A stretch of 57,864 bases of DNA from CAZBWW01 sp964496005 (GTDB lineage Bacteria > Patescibacteriota > WWE3 > UBA101185 > UBA10185): assembly GCA_964496005.1 (NCBI GenBank), contig CAZBWW010000003.1, positions 1 to 57,864 of the forward strand, read 5' to 3'. The position numbers and the translations under genes were made by a program. The stretch's first letter is position 1; the number at the start of each line of letters is the position of its first letter. Below are positions 10,034 through 19,201 of this stretch, in pieces. The notes beneath the pieces are model-generated. The model had not been told where the DNA came from and did not search any database. It saw only the letters and a program-made list of their open reading frames with translations.

Positions 10034-11095
10034 CTATTTTTTAATCAACTTTCTAAGCAATTCCGGGTTTGTGGCATACCTCATTGCTTCATCGGCTTCC
10101 ACATCTCCTTTTTCAACTAACAAGGCTAAACTTGATTCTAAAGACATCATGCCAAAATTGGCGCTTGTCGCTATGACGTTATCAAGCTGATATGATTTAC
10201 CTTCTCGAATCAAACTGCGTACCGCATCGGTTGCAAGTAATAACTCTATCGCAGGAATTGCTCCCTGTGTCTGAGAACTTAATAACCTTTGCGACACAAT
10301 AGCTTCTAGCGCTTGCGCAAACTGTTGTCTAATTTGAATTTGCTTTACCTCCGGAAACGAGCTAATTATTCTGTCTACACTTTGCCCCGCAGAATTAGTA
10401 TGTAATGTTGCAAAAACCAAGTGACCGGTTTCCGCAATAGTTAATGTTGACTGAATCGTTTCAGTATCACGCATCTCACCAATAAATACTATATTCGGAT
10501 CTTGTCTAAGTACCGCTCGTAATGCCGCATCCCATGAATGGGTATCCAAATACATTTCACGTTGTTCCACAAGAGACTTCTTATTCGTAAAAATATACTC
10601 GATCGGGTCTTCAACCGTAATAATATGTTCGGCACGGGTCTCGTTAATGACATCAATCATTGACGCAATTGTTGTAGATTTTCCATGACCTGTTGGACCT
10701 ACCACAAGTATCAGTCCTTGTTTTAATTCTGTTAACCGTGCAAGAATTGGCGGTAAGTTCAAACTGTCCAACCTTGGAATAATCATTGGGATTACTCTTA
10801 ATGCAACAGACGGATAGCCTTTTTGATAAAATGCGTTTACCCTAAATCGAGCCTTATTTCCCAATGCAACCGAAAAATCCACTTCTTTGTTTACTTCCAG
10901 AATATTCTTTTGTTCTTCAGTTAATACTTTAGTCAGAAAAAACTGTATGTCTTCCACGGAAAGCGGTTGATTATCTTTCATCTGAGACAAAACAGTATTA
11001 ACTCTAACAATCGGTGGTAATCCTACCGACAAGTGCAAGTCAGATGCGTTTAAGTTTAAAACCCCTTCTAATAATTGTGCTACGTTTAATGCCAT
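10034..11095 (-). CDS. pilT: pilus retraction ATPase PilT
   Basis: 353 aa hexameric ATPase that depolymerises the pilus for twitching or retraction. It has an N-terminal PAS-like domain (DLHLSVGLPP), Walker A GPTGHGKST near 133-141 (His where Ser is usual), the Asp-box/Walker B region (VLRQDPNIVFIGEMRD) and the His-box (ETGHLVFATLHTNSA). Length is typical. The ATG has a Shine-Dalgarno sequence (AGAAAGGA). It lies between pilB and pilC, so the organism should both extend and retract its pili. Confidence 0.96.
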   Translation of the reverse strand: MALNVAQLLEGVLNLNASDLHLSVGLPPIVRVNTVLSQMKDNQPLSVEDIQFFLTKVLTEEQKNILEVNKEVDFSVALGNKARFRVNAFYQKGYPSVALRVIPMIIPRLDSLNLPPILARLTELKQGLILVVGPTGHGKSTTIASMIDVINETRAEHIITVEDPIEYIFTNKKSLVEQREMYLDTHSWDAALRAVLRQDPNIVFIGEMRDTETIQSTLTIAETGHLVFATLHTNSAGQSVDRIISSFPEVKQIQIRQQFAQALEAIVSQRLLSSQTQGAIPAIELLLATDAVRSLIREGKSYQLDNVIATSANFGMMSLESSLALLVEKGDVEADEAMRYATNPELLRKLIKK

Positions 11096-11151
11096 AATTC
11101 CTTTCTAAAATTAACTCTTCATTAGCTTGGCGCTAGCTAGTTAGTAACATA

Positions 11152-12924
11152 TTAGCCTTTAGCTACCCTCATAACTTCCTCTAAAGTAGTAGCTCCTTCA
11201 ACGACTCTCAAATACCCATCTTGTATCAAGGTTATCATACCTTGAGAAATAGCTGTTTCCGCAAGTGAACTTTCGGGTGCGTTTTCCAAGGTAAGATGCG
11301 CGATTTCGTTCGTCATTTCCATAACTTCAAATATACCTATACGCCCTTTGTAACCGGTACTGTTGCATTTATCACATCCCTTACCTCTTGCCAGTTTAAG
11401 CGGTTTTCCACTCTGCACTTTTTTCATACATTCAGTGATGTCTTTGTCTTTATTTTTTAAAATGCGCTCATTGTCCATATTTTCCAGAGCTTGTTTAATT
11501 GCGTCTTCTGCTTCTTTTGGAGCTTCATACTCTTCTTTACAATCCGAACATACTTTTCTTACAAGCCGTTGTGCAAGTACAGCGTTTACCGTAGAGGCCA
11601 ATAAAAAGTTTTCAACACCCATATCCAACATTCTAGGAAGTGCACCCGCAGCCGAGTTTGTGTGTAGGGTAGAAAGCACCATGTGACCGGTAAGCGCAGC
11701 GTGTACAGCAAGTTCAGCGGTTTCCTCGTCACGAATCTCACCAACCATGATAATGTTCGGGTCTTGTCTTAAAAACGCGCGCAAACCTGTCGCAAAGGTT
11801 AATCCCGCCTGAGTGTTAACCTGCACATGTGTTACGCCGGGAACTCTAATTTCAACCGGATCTTCAATAGACACAATATTTACTTTCACTGTGTTTAGTT
11901 TTGCCAATGCCGTAGCATTAGTAACCGTTTTACCGGAACCTGTAGGCCCTGTAACAAGCACCATACCTACGGGCCGCAAAATTGCTTCTTCAAAATTCTT
12001 TAGTGATAACCCACGTAAACCTAAATCTTTAAAGGTAAAAACATTGCCTTCTTCTTTTAACAACCTGATAACCACTTTTTCTCCAAAGACGGTGGGTAGG
12101 GTAGAGATACGCAAATCTGTACCTGTTTTGCCAACCTGTACTTTAAACCGGCCGTCAAGCGGAATTCTTTTTTCGTCAATTTTCATGTTCCCCAAGATTT
12201 TTATTCTCGCGACAATAGAATCATGCATTTGTTTCGGAAATGTTCTTTTTTCTTGTAAAACACCGTCAACCCTATATCTAAGCCTGGTATCAGTTTCACG
12301 CGGTTCAATGTGTACGTCAGATGCACCGATTTTTACGGCTGTTTCTAAAATCATGCCTACGATTCTGGCGATAGGCGCATCTCTTATGGTTTGGTCTCCG
12401 GCCTTACCAATATCTTCACCCGTATCTAATTTTACGGTGTTCTGCGAAATTTCCTCCATGGCGGCGCTAATTTCTTCAGAAATGGCCTTGCCCTGTTGTT
12501 CACCTAAAACTTGTTCAACCTCCTTTATGGTTGAGACAAAAGGTTTTACTGTATACCCGGATTTTCTTTCAATAAATTCGATGGTTTGCAAATCAAGCGG
12601 ATCTACCATGGCCACAGATAACGTATCGTCAGTCAGCTCAAAAGGCACAACTTGATAGCGCTTTTCGACCGCAACCGGAATTAAGTCCAAAATGTTAGGA
12701 TCGATCTTTAGTTGAGATAGATTTACATAGTCAACACCGTACACATCACCAAATGCCTTCACAAAATCCTCATTTGAAACATATCCGCGCTCTTTAATAA
12801 TTTTTTGGGTGGCTTTGCCTGTATTTACATGTTCAAACTTGATTGCAGATAGCTGATCGTCATTAATTAGACCGCGCTCGTGTAAGACATCTTCTATTCC
12901 TTTGTTTATGCTTAAGTTATCCAT
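11152..12924 (-). CDS. pilB: pilus extension ATPase PilB
   Basis: 590 aa. N-terminal MshEN-type domain (about 1-150), then the GspE/PilB ATPase core with Walker A GPTGSGKT, Asp-box RQDPNIIMVGEIRD and His-box LTGHMVLSTLHTN. The zinc-binding CM domain is present as CSDC and CDKC pairs, separated by an about 55-residue insert. It powers pilus assembly with PilC. The gene is first in the minus-strand pilB-pilT-pilC order and diverges from the polymerase subunit gene at 12971. A TAGAAT about 16 nt before the ATG may be the -10. Confidence 0.96.
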   Translation of the reverse strand: MDNLSINKGIEDVLHERGLINDDQLSAIKFEHVNTGKATQKIIKERGYVSNEDFVKAFGDVYGVDYVNLSQLKIDPNILDLIPVAVEKRYQVVPFELTDDTLSVAMVDPLDLQTIEFIERKSGYTVKPFVSTIKEVEQVLGEQQGKAISEEISAAMEEISQNTVKLDTGEDIGKAGDQTIRDAPIARIVGMILETAVKIGASDVHIEPRETDTRLRYRVDGVLQEKRTFPKQMHDSIVARIKILGNMKIDEKRIPLDGRFKVQVGKTGTDLRISTLPTVFGEKVVIRLLKEEGNVFTFKDLGLRGLSLKNFEEAILRPVGMVLVTGPTGSGKTVTNATALAKLNTVKVNIVSIEDPVEIRVPGVTHVQVNTQAGLTFATGLRAFLRQDPNIIMVGEIRDEETAELAVHAALTGHMVLSTLHTNSAAGALPRMLDMGVENFLLASTVNAVLAQRLVRKVCSDCKEEYEAPKEAEDAIKQALENMDNERILKNKDKDITECMKKVQSGKPLKLARGKGCDKCNSTGYKGRIGIFEVMEMTNEIAHLTLENAPESSLAETAISQGMITLIQDGYLRVVEGATTLEEVMRVAKG

Positions 12925-12958
12925 GGGCAGTACTCACTAAATTCTACACTATAAATTG

Positions 12959-12964
12959 TATAAT
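12959..12964 (+). promoter_or_regulatory. -10 box of leaderless holB-like gene
   Basis: A perfect TATAAT ends 6 nt before the ATG at 12971, placing the expected transcription start on or beside the start codon. No good -35 is seen. Confidence 0.5.
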
Positions 12965-12970
12965 GGATGT

Positions 12971-13735
12971 ATGAAAGGTTCAATACTAATTTACGGAGGT
13001 ACAACCGCTCTTAGGCATGCGCGGGTTTCCACACTATTAACTAACCTAGAGTTAACAGCTGATGAAGTCAATCCTGATATGTTAGTTATTACGCCTGAAG
13101 GGGTAAGTAATACTATAAGTATAGATAAAATCCGTGAACTGATTAAATATATTGGTCAATTACCCTATATTAATCGTAATAAGTGCGTGATCATTAATTC
13201 TGCTGATCGCTTAACGACCCAGGCACAGAATGCTTTGCTGAAGACATTAGAAGAAACCCCTAGTTATGCAACTATTATCCTGGAAACGAAAAACTTGAAG
13301 GCGCTATTACCAACTGTAGTTTCACGGTGCCAAAAAATAAATGCGGCGGAAACTAGCCAAAGTAGGGAAGGTGTTGATGGTACAGAACTTGGTGCTGGAC
13401 ATGCGCGTGCAAATTCATATACGGATTCTACGGATGCTTATGCAAATTCTATTTCAGAGTCTCAACTTGCTAAAATGCTTAGTATGACTCTGGGTCAAAG
13501 ACTAAGTTATGCTGCCGAACTCGCAAAAGAGGAATCTGAGGCACTAAGTGAATTGCTAGATACAATGGTACGCGACTTGCAACAGCAAATTGCAAGAAAT
13601 ATTGTGGTAGAAAAGGCACAGCAGGCAGCTAACGCACACAACGCACACCTCATACTGCAAGTTAAAAATGACCTGGAAAATACAAATATCAATACTAAAC
13701 TTGCATTAGAATATTTGGTCTTAAATTTAAAATAA
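12971..13735 (+). CDS. DNA polymerase III delta-prime subunit-like clamp-loader protein
   Basis: 254 aa from the ATG at 12971; a TTG 15 nt upstream overlaps the -10 box and is rejected. The core reads IDKIRELIKYIGQLPY, NRNKCVIINSADRLTTQAQNALLKTLEETP and VVSRCQKI, the delta-prime/gamma-type AAA+ signature with the SRC sensor motif. The usual N-terminal P-loop and zinc module are reduced (GGTTALRHARVSTLL). It should help load the sliding clamp. A low-complexity segment near 135-160 separates a short C-terminal helical region. It lies just before gyrB. Confidence 0.8.
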   Translation: MKGSILIYGGTTALRHARVSTLLTNLELTADEVNPDMLVITPEGVSNTISIDKIRELIKYIGQLPYINRNKCVIINSADRLTTQAQNALLKTLEETPSYATIILETKNLKALLPTVVSRCQKINAAETSQSREGVDGTELGAGHARANSYTDSTDAYANSISESQLAKMLSMTLGQRLSYAAELAKEESEALSELLDTMVRDLQQQIARNIVVEKAQQAANAHNAHLILQVKNDLENTNINTKLALEYLVLNLK

Positions 13736-13763
13736 ACGCTGTATTAAAGGTATTAACTGCCTA

Positions 13764-13792
13764 TTGAAACACCCTGCCTTATCATATAAAAT
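13764..13792 (+). promoter_or_regulatory. gyrB promoter
   Basis: TTGAAA (13764-13769), 17-nt spacer, TAAAAT (13787-13792), then 9 nt to the gyrB ATG. No Shine-Dalgarno sequence. The gyrA promoter has the same -35 and the same spacings. Confidence 0.65.
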
Positions 13793-13801
13793 AGATGGGC
13801 T

Positions 13802-15805
13802 ATGGCGAAAACTCCTGAAACAAAAGCGAAAAAGAAAGCACTAGACGCAGATTACGGTGCGGATCAGATTCAAGTGTTGGAAGGGCTTGAACCGGTAAGG
13901 AAAAGGCCGGGTATGTATATTGGGTCGACCGGTAGGGAAGGGCTTCATCATTTAATCACTGAAATAGTAAATAACTCGATGGACGAAGCCATCGCAGGTA
14001 TTGCTGATCACATAAAATTAGTTTTTTATAAAGACGGTTCCGCAGCCATCTACGATAACGGGCGGGGAATTCCGTTCGGGGTTAAAAAGGGTTATCAGGT
14101 GTCCGCGCTTGAGCTTGCGTTTACTAAATTACATGCCGGGGGTAAATTTGGCGGTGAGGGGTCAGGTTACAAAGTATCAAGCGGATTGCACGGAGTAGGT
14201 GCCTCGGTAGTTAACGCCTTGTCAGAATGGTGCAGGGTTGTGGTAAAACGGGGAGATGAGATCGTAATTCAAGAATATGCTGACGGCGGTAAGGTTTTAA
14301 GACCTGTTGACCCTCTAGATCCGAAAAAACCTGTTTCCAAAATAAAAGGGGCAGATTGGGGACTTGATGTAAACTGGTTAGCTGACTCAGGCTCAATAGT
14401 ACAGTTTAAACCTGATAAAACAATTTTCGAAACAACGGATTTTGCACTGGGATTTTTTATTACCCAATTACGGGAGTACGCTTACCTAACAGCTAAAATT
14501 AAATTTGAAATCGAAGATCAAAGAACTGATCAAAGCTACACATTTTATTTTGAGGACGGCATAAAATCTTATACTCAAGCTCTGAATCGCAACAAAAAGC
14601 CACTACACGATAAAATTTATTACACCCAAAAGGAACTTGAAAACGTAAATGTTGAGGTCGCCATGCAGTATAACGATTCATATGTGGAAAACGTACTAAC
14701 TTTTGCAAACCACATTAAAACCATTGAAGGCGGTACTCACTTAACCGGTTTCCGCTCTGCGTTAACCAGAGTTATAAACGACTACGCGCGAAATAACAGC
14801 TATCTAAAAGAAAAAGACCCTAATTTATCCGGAGATGATATTAAAGAAGGCTTAACCGCAATAATTTCTGTAAACCTAGATAACGACAAACTACAATTTG
14901 AAGGGCAAACCAAAGGTAAACTGGGTAATTCTAATGTTAGAACAATTGTAGAAACGGTTGTGCGTGAAAGCCTTGAGCAGTTTTTAGAAGAAAATCCGCG
15001 TGACGCGCAGGCAATGATAGCTAAAAACGTATTAGCATTAAAAGCCCGAATCGCGGCAAAAGCTGCCCGCGACACCGTAATTAGAAAAAGTGCAATGGAT
15101 GGCGGGGGATTGTTACCCGGCAAACTAGCCGACTGTAGTACCAAAGATCCAAAAACAACAGAATTATTTATTGTTGAAGGAGATTCCGCAGGCGGACCGG
15201 CAAAACAAGGTAGAGACCGCGAAACTCAGGCTATCTTACCGTTGTTTGGCAAGGTTTTGAACACAGAACGAGCACGACTCGATAGAATAGTAAACGACCC
15301 TAAACTAAAAGATTTAATAATTGCGGCGGGTACCGGGATTGGAGATACTTACGACCCCGACAAACTTAGATACAACAAATTGATTATTATGGCTGACGCG
15401 GATGTCGATGGGTATCACATTGCCACACTGTATTTAACCTTTTTCTATAGACATATGAAAGAATTGGTTGAAGACGGGCATGTATACGTTGCAGTCCCGC
15501 CATTATACAAAGCCACCTGGGGCAAAGAAAAAAGGTATCTTACAGATGAAGCCGCGCTTGAGGCATTCAAAAAAACTCCCGAAAGCAAAAAAGCTTTAAT
15601 TCAAAGATTTAAAGGGCTTGGTGAAATGAACGACGACGAATTATGGGAAACGACTATGAACCCTGAAACCAGGCGCTTAAATTTAATAACTATTGAAGAT
15701 GCGGCATTGGCTGACCAGGTTTTTAGTACGTTAATGGGCGACGAGGTTGCGCCCCGCAAAAAATATATAATGACTCACGCAAAAGACGCGGAGGTTGATC
15801 AGTAA
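13802..15805 (+). CDS. gyrB: DNA gyrase subunit B
   Basis: 667 aa ATPase subunit of gyrase, which introduces negative supercoils with GyrA. GHKL motifs: EIVNNSMDEAIAG, YDNGRGIP and the ATP-lid region SGLHGVGASVVNALS. The transducer domain follows, then the TOPRIM domain with LFIVEGDSAGG and the metal-binding IMADADVDGYHI, and the C-terminal QRFKGLGEMNDDELWETTM. The N-terminus carries a short Lys-rich tail (MAKTPETKAKKKALDADYG). It is expressed from its own leaderless-type promoter, and gyrA is 8 kb downstream on the same strand. Confidence 0.97.
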   Translation: MAKTPETKAKKKALDADYGADQIQVLEGLEPVRKRPGMYIGSTGREGLHHLITEIVNNSMDEAIAGIADHIKLVFYKDGSAAIYDNGRGIPFGVKKGYQVSALELAFTKLHAGGKFGGEGSGYKVSSGLHGVGASVVNALSEWCRVVVKRGDEIVIQEYADGGKVLRPVDPLDPKKPVSKIKGADWGLDVNWLADSGSIVQFKPDKTIFETTDFALGFFITQLREYAYLTAKIKFEIEDQRTDQSYTFYFEDGIKSYTQALNRNKKPLHDKIYYTQKELENVNVEVAMQYNDSYVENVLTFANHIKTIEGGTHLTGFRSALTRVINDYARNNSYLKEKDPNLSGDDIKEGLTAIISVNLDNDKLQFEGQTKGKLGNSNVRTIVETVVRESLEQFLEENPRDAQAMIAKNVLALKARIAAKAARDTVIRKSAMDGGGLLPGKLADCSTKDPKTTELFIVEGDSAGGPAKQGRDRETQAILPLFGKVLNTERARLDRIVNDPKLKDLIIAAGTGIGDTYDPDKLRYNKLIIMADADVDGYHIATLYLTFFYRHMKELVEDGHVYVAVPPLYKATWGKEKRYLTDEAALEAFKKTPESKKALIQRFKGLGEMNDDELWETTMNPETRRLNLITIEDAALADQVFSTLMGDEVAPRKKYIMTHAKDAEVDQ

Positions 15806-15840
15806 ACACATTATTGTTGGGTGTTTTTTCCTAAAAACTA

Positions 15841-15869
15841 TAGAAAACCCGAAAGTCCACGTATATAAT
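15841..15869 (+). promoter_or_regulatory. promoter of ABC-2 permease operon
   Basis: TAGAAA (15841-15846), 17-nt spacer, perfect TATAAT (15864-15869), then 6 nt to a GTG at 15876. This argues for the GTG and against the upstream start that overlaps gyrB. Confidence 0.55.
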
Positions 15870-15875
15870 AATATA

Positions 15876-16673
15876 GTGCGAAAATATCTTGCCATTTTTA
15901 AAGCCGGACTCTCAAATACGTTGATTTACAGATCAGAAATGGTTGGTAATCTTATTTTGGAGCTAATGTTTGCATCAAGTATCGTTTTCTTATGGCTTTC
16001 AGTTTATGACGTCAATGACACAATAGGCGGGTACACGTTAAATCAAACCATTTTTTACTATCTGCTTGTCCCTTTTGTTGGCTTTATCATCCATACCAAC
16101 GTTTCGTACGTAATTGGGTACGATATTAGGCATGGAAAATTGTCCGGGTACTTGGTAAAACCATATAAAATATGGGCCGGAGCATTTGCCAGCGCTGTTG
16201 CCCAAAAAATTAATTTTCTTGCCATGACCTTGCCACTATACATGATAGCTTTGGTACTCTACATTGTATTAACAAAAGATACTGCCTTAGGTCTTGCAAA
16301 TATAGCTGTTGCTTTTCTTATTACTGTTCTGGCATTCATTCTCCATTTTACAATCGATATCGCCCTTGCATGGCTTGCTTTCTGGTATGATGACGTTTGG
16401 GCATTTTCACACTTTAAAGATATTCTATTTGCTGTTTTTGGCGGGGTTATGTTTCCATTTAGTTTTTTACCCACTAACGTTAGAGTAATTTTTGAACTTT
16501 TGCCGTTTAAATACATGTTTTACGTCCCAATTAGCTACCTGCAAGGCACGAGGAGTTTTAACTTGTTGATAATAGATATTGCGGGTATTTTTATATGGAG
16601 CGTTGTGTTTGCCATATTTGCATATATCTTATGGGTAAAGGGAATCAAGAAGTATGAAGCATTTGGAAATTGA
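15876..16673 (+). CDS. ABC-2 family permease (COG4587-like), copy 1
   Basis: About 265 aa from the GTG at 15876 (frame also open from 15795). Six hydrophobic segments, with the family-typical interior DIRHGKLSGYLVKPYKIW and the C-terminal KKYEAFGN. It pairs with the next permease in the layout COG4587 + COG3694 + COG4586-type ATPase, a poorly characterised ABC-2 exporter class; substrate unknown. It is the first of four permease genes ending in a single ATPase gene. The third gene (17564) is its paralogue. Confidence 0.85.
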   Translation: MRKYLAIFKAGLSNTLIYRSEMVGNLILELMFASSIVFLWLSVYDVNDTIGGYTLNQTIFYYLLVPFVGFIIHTNVSYVIGYDIRHGKLSGYLVKPYKIWAGAFASAVAQKINFLAMTLPLYMIALVLYIVLTKDTALGLANIAVAFLITVLAFILHFTIDIALAWLAFWYDDVWAFSHFKDILFAVFGGVMFPFSFLPTNVRVIFELLPFKYMFYVPISYLQGTRSFNLLIIDIAGIFIWSVVFAIFAYILWVKGIKKYEAFGN

Positions 16674-16745
16674 GTTACCAAATTGTAAATTATTAGTAAC
16701 GATCTTGGCAATTATTTTAAGTTACGTGAATAAATCTAAGTCGAT

Positions 16746-17552
16746 ATGTTTAAAACACTAAAAAAGTACATCAACATATACAAAATCATGCTCAAATACA
16801 GCTTAATTGAGGAAACCGCATACGCAACTCATTTTATTACACAGGTGGTTGTGGAAGTGGGTTACGCATTAATATTAATTGTATTTTTTCAGGTTATTTA
16901 CTCAAACGTTTCCGAAATAGCAGGGTGGAGTTATTATCAAATACTGTTTCTAACCGGCTTAACGATTGTTGCTTCAGAACTGTTTCTTGGTGCGGTGCAT
17001 ATTTTTAACCTAAGAGCGTTGCCGGAAAAAATAGTCAACGGTGATGTCGATTTTGTGCTGCTAAAACCTTATAGTTCCTTATTTAATCTTAGTTTGGGCC
17101 ATCCTTATCCAGTAAGTTTTATCTCTGCCATACCCGGTCTGTTTCTAATGCTATACGCGCTTATTAATCTAGGTCTGGTACCAAAGTTAAGTGATATTGT
17201 TGCCGGGGGTGCTATTTTTATTGGCGGCTTCATCATCGCTTATTCGATGTCTGTAATATTTGCGTCTCTTACGTTTGTATTTATCAACGGGAGAAGTATT
17301 GCCAAAATTGGCGATCACATCGTTGGTGATTACGGCAGCTTTCCGCACACAATATACAGGGGCGGAGTTAGGTTTCTTTTTTTCTTTATTATACCTGTGG
17401 TTTTTATCTCAAGTGTACCTGCGGCAACAATTTTAACCGGACTTGAAGTGAAAAATTTAATTTATGCATATGCATTATCAACGTTGTTCCTTTTTATAGC
17501 TGTTAAGGTATGGAACTATATGATTAAGTTTTATAGTAGTGCGAGCAGTTAA
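16746..17552 (+). CDS. ABC-2 family permease (COG3694-like), copy 1
   Basis: 268 aa with six predicted membrane helices. The internal segment LPEKIVNGDVDFVLLKPYSS is the counterpart of the GxLxxYLLKP element of such permeases, and the protein ends in YSSASS, typical of this partner class. It lies 72 nt after permease 1 and 11 nt before permease 3. It probably forms a heterodimer with a YEAFGN-type permease, driven by the ATPase at 19202. Substrate unknown. Confidence 0.85.
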   Translation: MFKTLKKYINIYKIMLKYSLIEETAYATHFITQVVVEVGYALILIVFFQVIYSNVSEIAGWSYYQILFLTGLTIVASELFLGAVHIFNLRALPEKIVNGDVDFVLLKPYSSLFNLSLGHPYPVSFISAIPGLFLMLYALINLGLVPKLSDIVAGGAIFIGGFIIAYSMSVIFASLTFVFINGRSIAKIGDHIVGDYGSFPHTIYRGGVRFLFFFIIPVVFISSVPAATILTGLEVKNLIYAYALSTLFLFIAVKVWNYMIKFYSSASS

Positions 17553-17563
17553 TAATTATAAAA

Positions 17564-18388
17564 ATGGCTTTTAATATATTAGTTTTCGCAAGAACCCAAA
17601 TTAAAAAATATTTATACTGTGCGAAAATGTCACTTCAGTATCTAGCTGCATACCCGAATAAATTCTATGTGCTATCCGTGAGCGAAGTATTCACATTAAC
17701 AATATTTTATTTTTTATGGAAAGGACTTTATGGGGAAAATAACTTAGTTATGGGTTTTACATTCACTGCGTTAATTACATACTACTCAATTTCGCTCGCA
17801 ACAAAAGAGTTAACTAAAAGTAGCATTATGTCGGCAATAACTGCAAGAAGCGTACAGCAGGGAACATTATCAGGCTACTTGTTACAACCAATTAGCTTTG
17901 GCATAAAGCAATTTTTCGAAATTTACACAGCGCGCGTAGTTGCCGTTGTAATTCCCATTACGGTAATTATCCTTCTCCCATATTTTGTTGAAGGTATTCT
18001 TGAAAAACCGGTAAATTTGGCTTATTTTACTTTGTCTTTAGGCTTTGCCACCGTATTAACTTTTTTAATATACTCACTAATAGGCTGCGCTGCCTTCTGG
18101 ACTACAACTATCTGGGGCATTAATTCCATAGTTGCGCGTATGATTAGAATTTTATCAGGAGGGCTAATTCCACTTACTTTTTTCCCACTTTGGTTTCAAG
18201 AAATCAGTAAATTTCTGCCGTTTCAATATACTGTGTACGTTCCAACATCTATTTATGTGGGCACTGTTTCCGGTACCGAAATGGTCAGGCTTATAGTAAT
18301 TCAATTTGTATGGATTTTATTTTTAATACTGATTAGGCAATTAGTTTGGCGAAAAGCGCTAATAAAGTATGATGCTGTTGGTAATTAA
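17564..18388 (+). CDS. ABC-2 family permease (COG4587-like), copy 2
   Basis: 274 aa, six membrane segments, internal ARSVQQGTLSGYLLQPISFG and C-terminal ALIKYDAVGN. By these marks it is the paralogue of the gene at 15876. Its 3' end overlaps the next permease by 20 nt, implying translational coupling and a fixed heterodimer with that gene. Function as for the other permeases: export of an unknown substrate. Confidence 0.85.
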   Translation: MAFNILVFARTQIKKYLYCAKMSLQYLAAYPNKFYVLSVSEVFTLTIFYFLWKGLYGENNLVMGFTFTALITYYSISLATKELTKSSIMSAITARSVQQGTLSGYLLQPISFGIKQFFEIYTARVVAVVIPITVIILLPYFVEGILEKPVNLAYFTLSLGFATVLTFLIYSLIGCAAFWTTTIWGINSIVARMIRILSGGLIPLTFFPLWFQEISKFLPFQYTVYVPTSIYVGTVSGTEMVRLIVIQFVWILFLILIRQLVWRKALIKYDAVGN

Positions 18389-19169
18389 AAAATATCTTAG
18401 ATATTACGTAAATTTGAATAAAATCTTTTTCATGCAGGCGGGGGAGTATCGTGCAGATTTTTTTATGGTGACCCTTGCTTCTTTTGGCTTTAACATAGTG
18501 TCATTAGTATTTCTAAATGTAATATTTGCCAATTTTGATGCTATTGGAAATTGGAGCAAGTATCAAATTCTTGCGTTATACGCGGTTGGGCAGATGGTTT
18601 ACTACACATTTTATATGCTTTTTGGTGGGGTGGACGATTTGGGCGACATTATTAAGGATGGCGGCTTAGACCAATATTTACTAAGACCGATAAGTTCGGT
18701 GTTTACAATCATTTTTAGTTTTTTTGGATATATAACTGTACTGCCTTCTTTTTTACTGGCAACGACAGTATACGCTTACGCGATAGCAAAATTGGAAATA
18801 CCTATTGTAGAAGGGCTAGTGTTTATTTTGCCTTTTGTTGTCCTGGGAAGCGTATTACTACTATTAGTAAGTATAGCGATAGAAACTATGGCTTTTTGGT
18901 ATTCGGATGTGTGGGAAATAAAAAAGCTTTTCGGCCGGCTTTATGAGGGTAGTGAGTATCCGCTTGAAATCTACCCTAAAGGATTGCAGGTTGTATTTTT
19001 AACACTAATGCCAACAGCACTTATGTCCTATATTCCAATGTACTTTATGTTTTTTGGGTTCAATAAAACGTACTTCACTTTTTATATATGTACATATTTA
19101 ACAATTATTGTACTTGCGCAGGTTTTGTGGAAAAAAGGCAAAAAAAATTACTCTTCCGCCAGTTCATAA
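18369..19169 (+). CDS. ABC-2 family permease (COG3694-like), copy 2
   Basis: 266 aa, six membrane segments, internal DIIKDGGLDQYLLRPISSV and C-terminal KKNYSSASS, the counterpart of the gene at 16746. It overlaps permease 3 by 20 nt and lies 32 nt before the ATPase gene. The pair 3/4 appears to be a duplication of pair 1/2; sequence divergence within the pairs suggests it is old. Confidence 0.85.
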   Translation: MMLLVIKKYLRYYVNLNKIFFMQAGEYRADFFMVTLASFGFNIVSLVFLNVIFANFDAIGNWSKYQILALYAVGQMVYYTFYMLFGGVDDLGDIIKDGGLDQYLLRPISSVFTIIFSFFGYITVLPSFLLATTVYAYAIAKLEIPIVEGLVFILPFVVLGSVLLLLVSIAIETMAFWYSDVWEIKKLFGRLYEGSEYPLEIYPKGLQVVFLTLMPTALMSYIPMYFMFFGFNKTYFTFYICTYLTIIVLAQVLWKKGKKNYSSASS

Positions 19170-19201
19170 TGTACAATAAAGTATGACGGAAAGGGCATTT
19201 T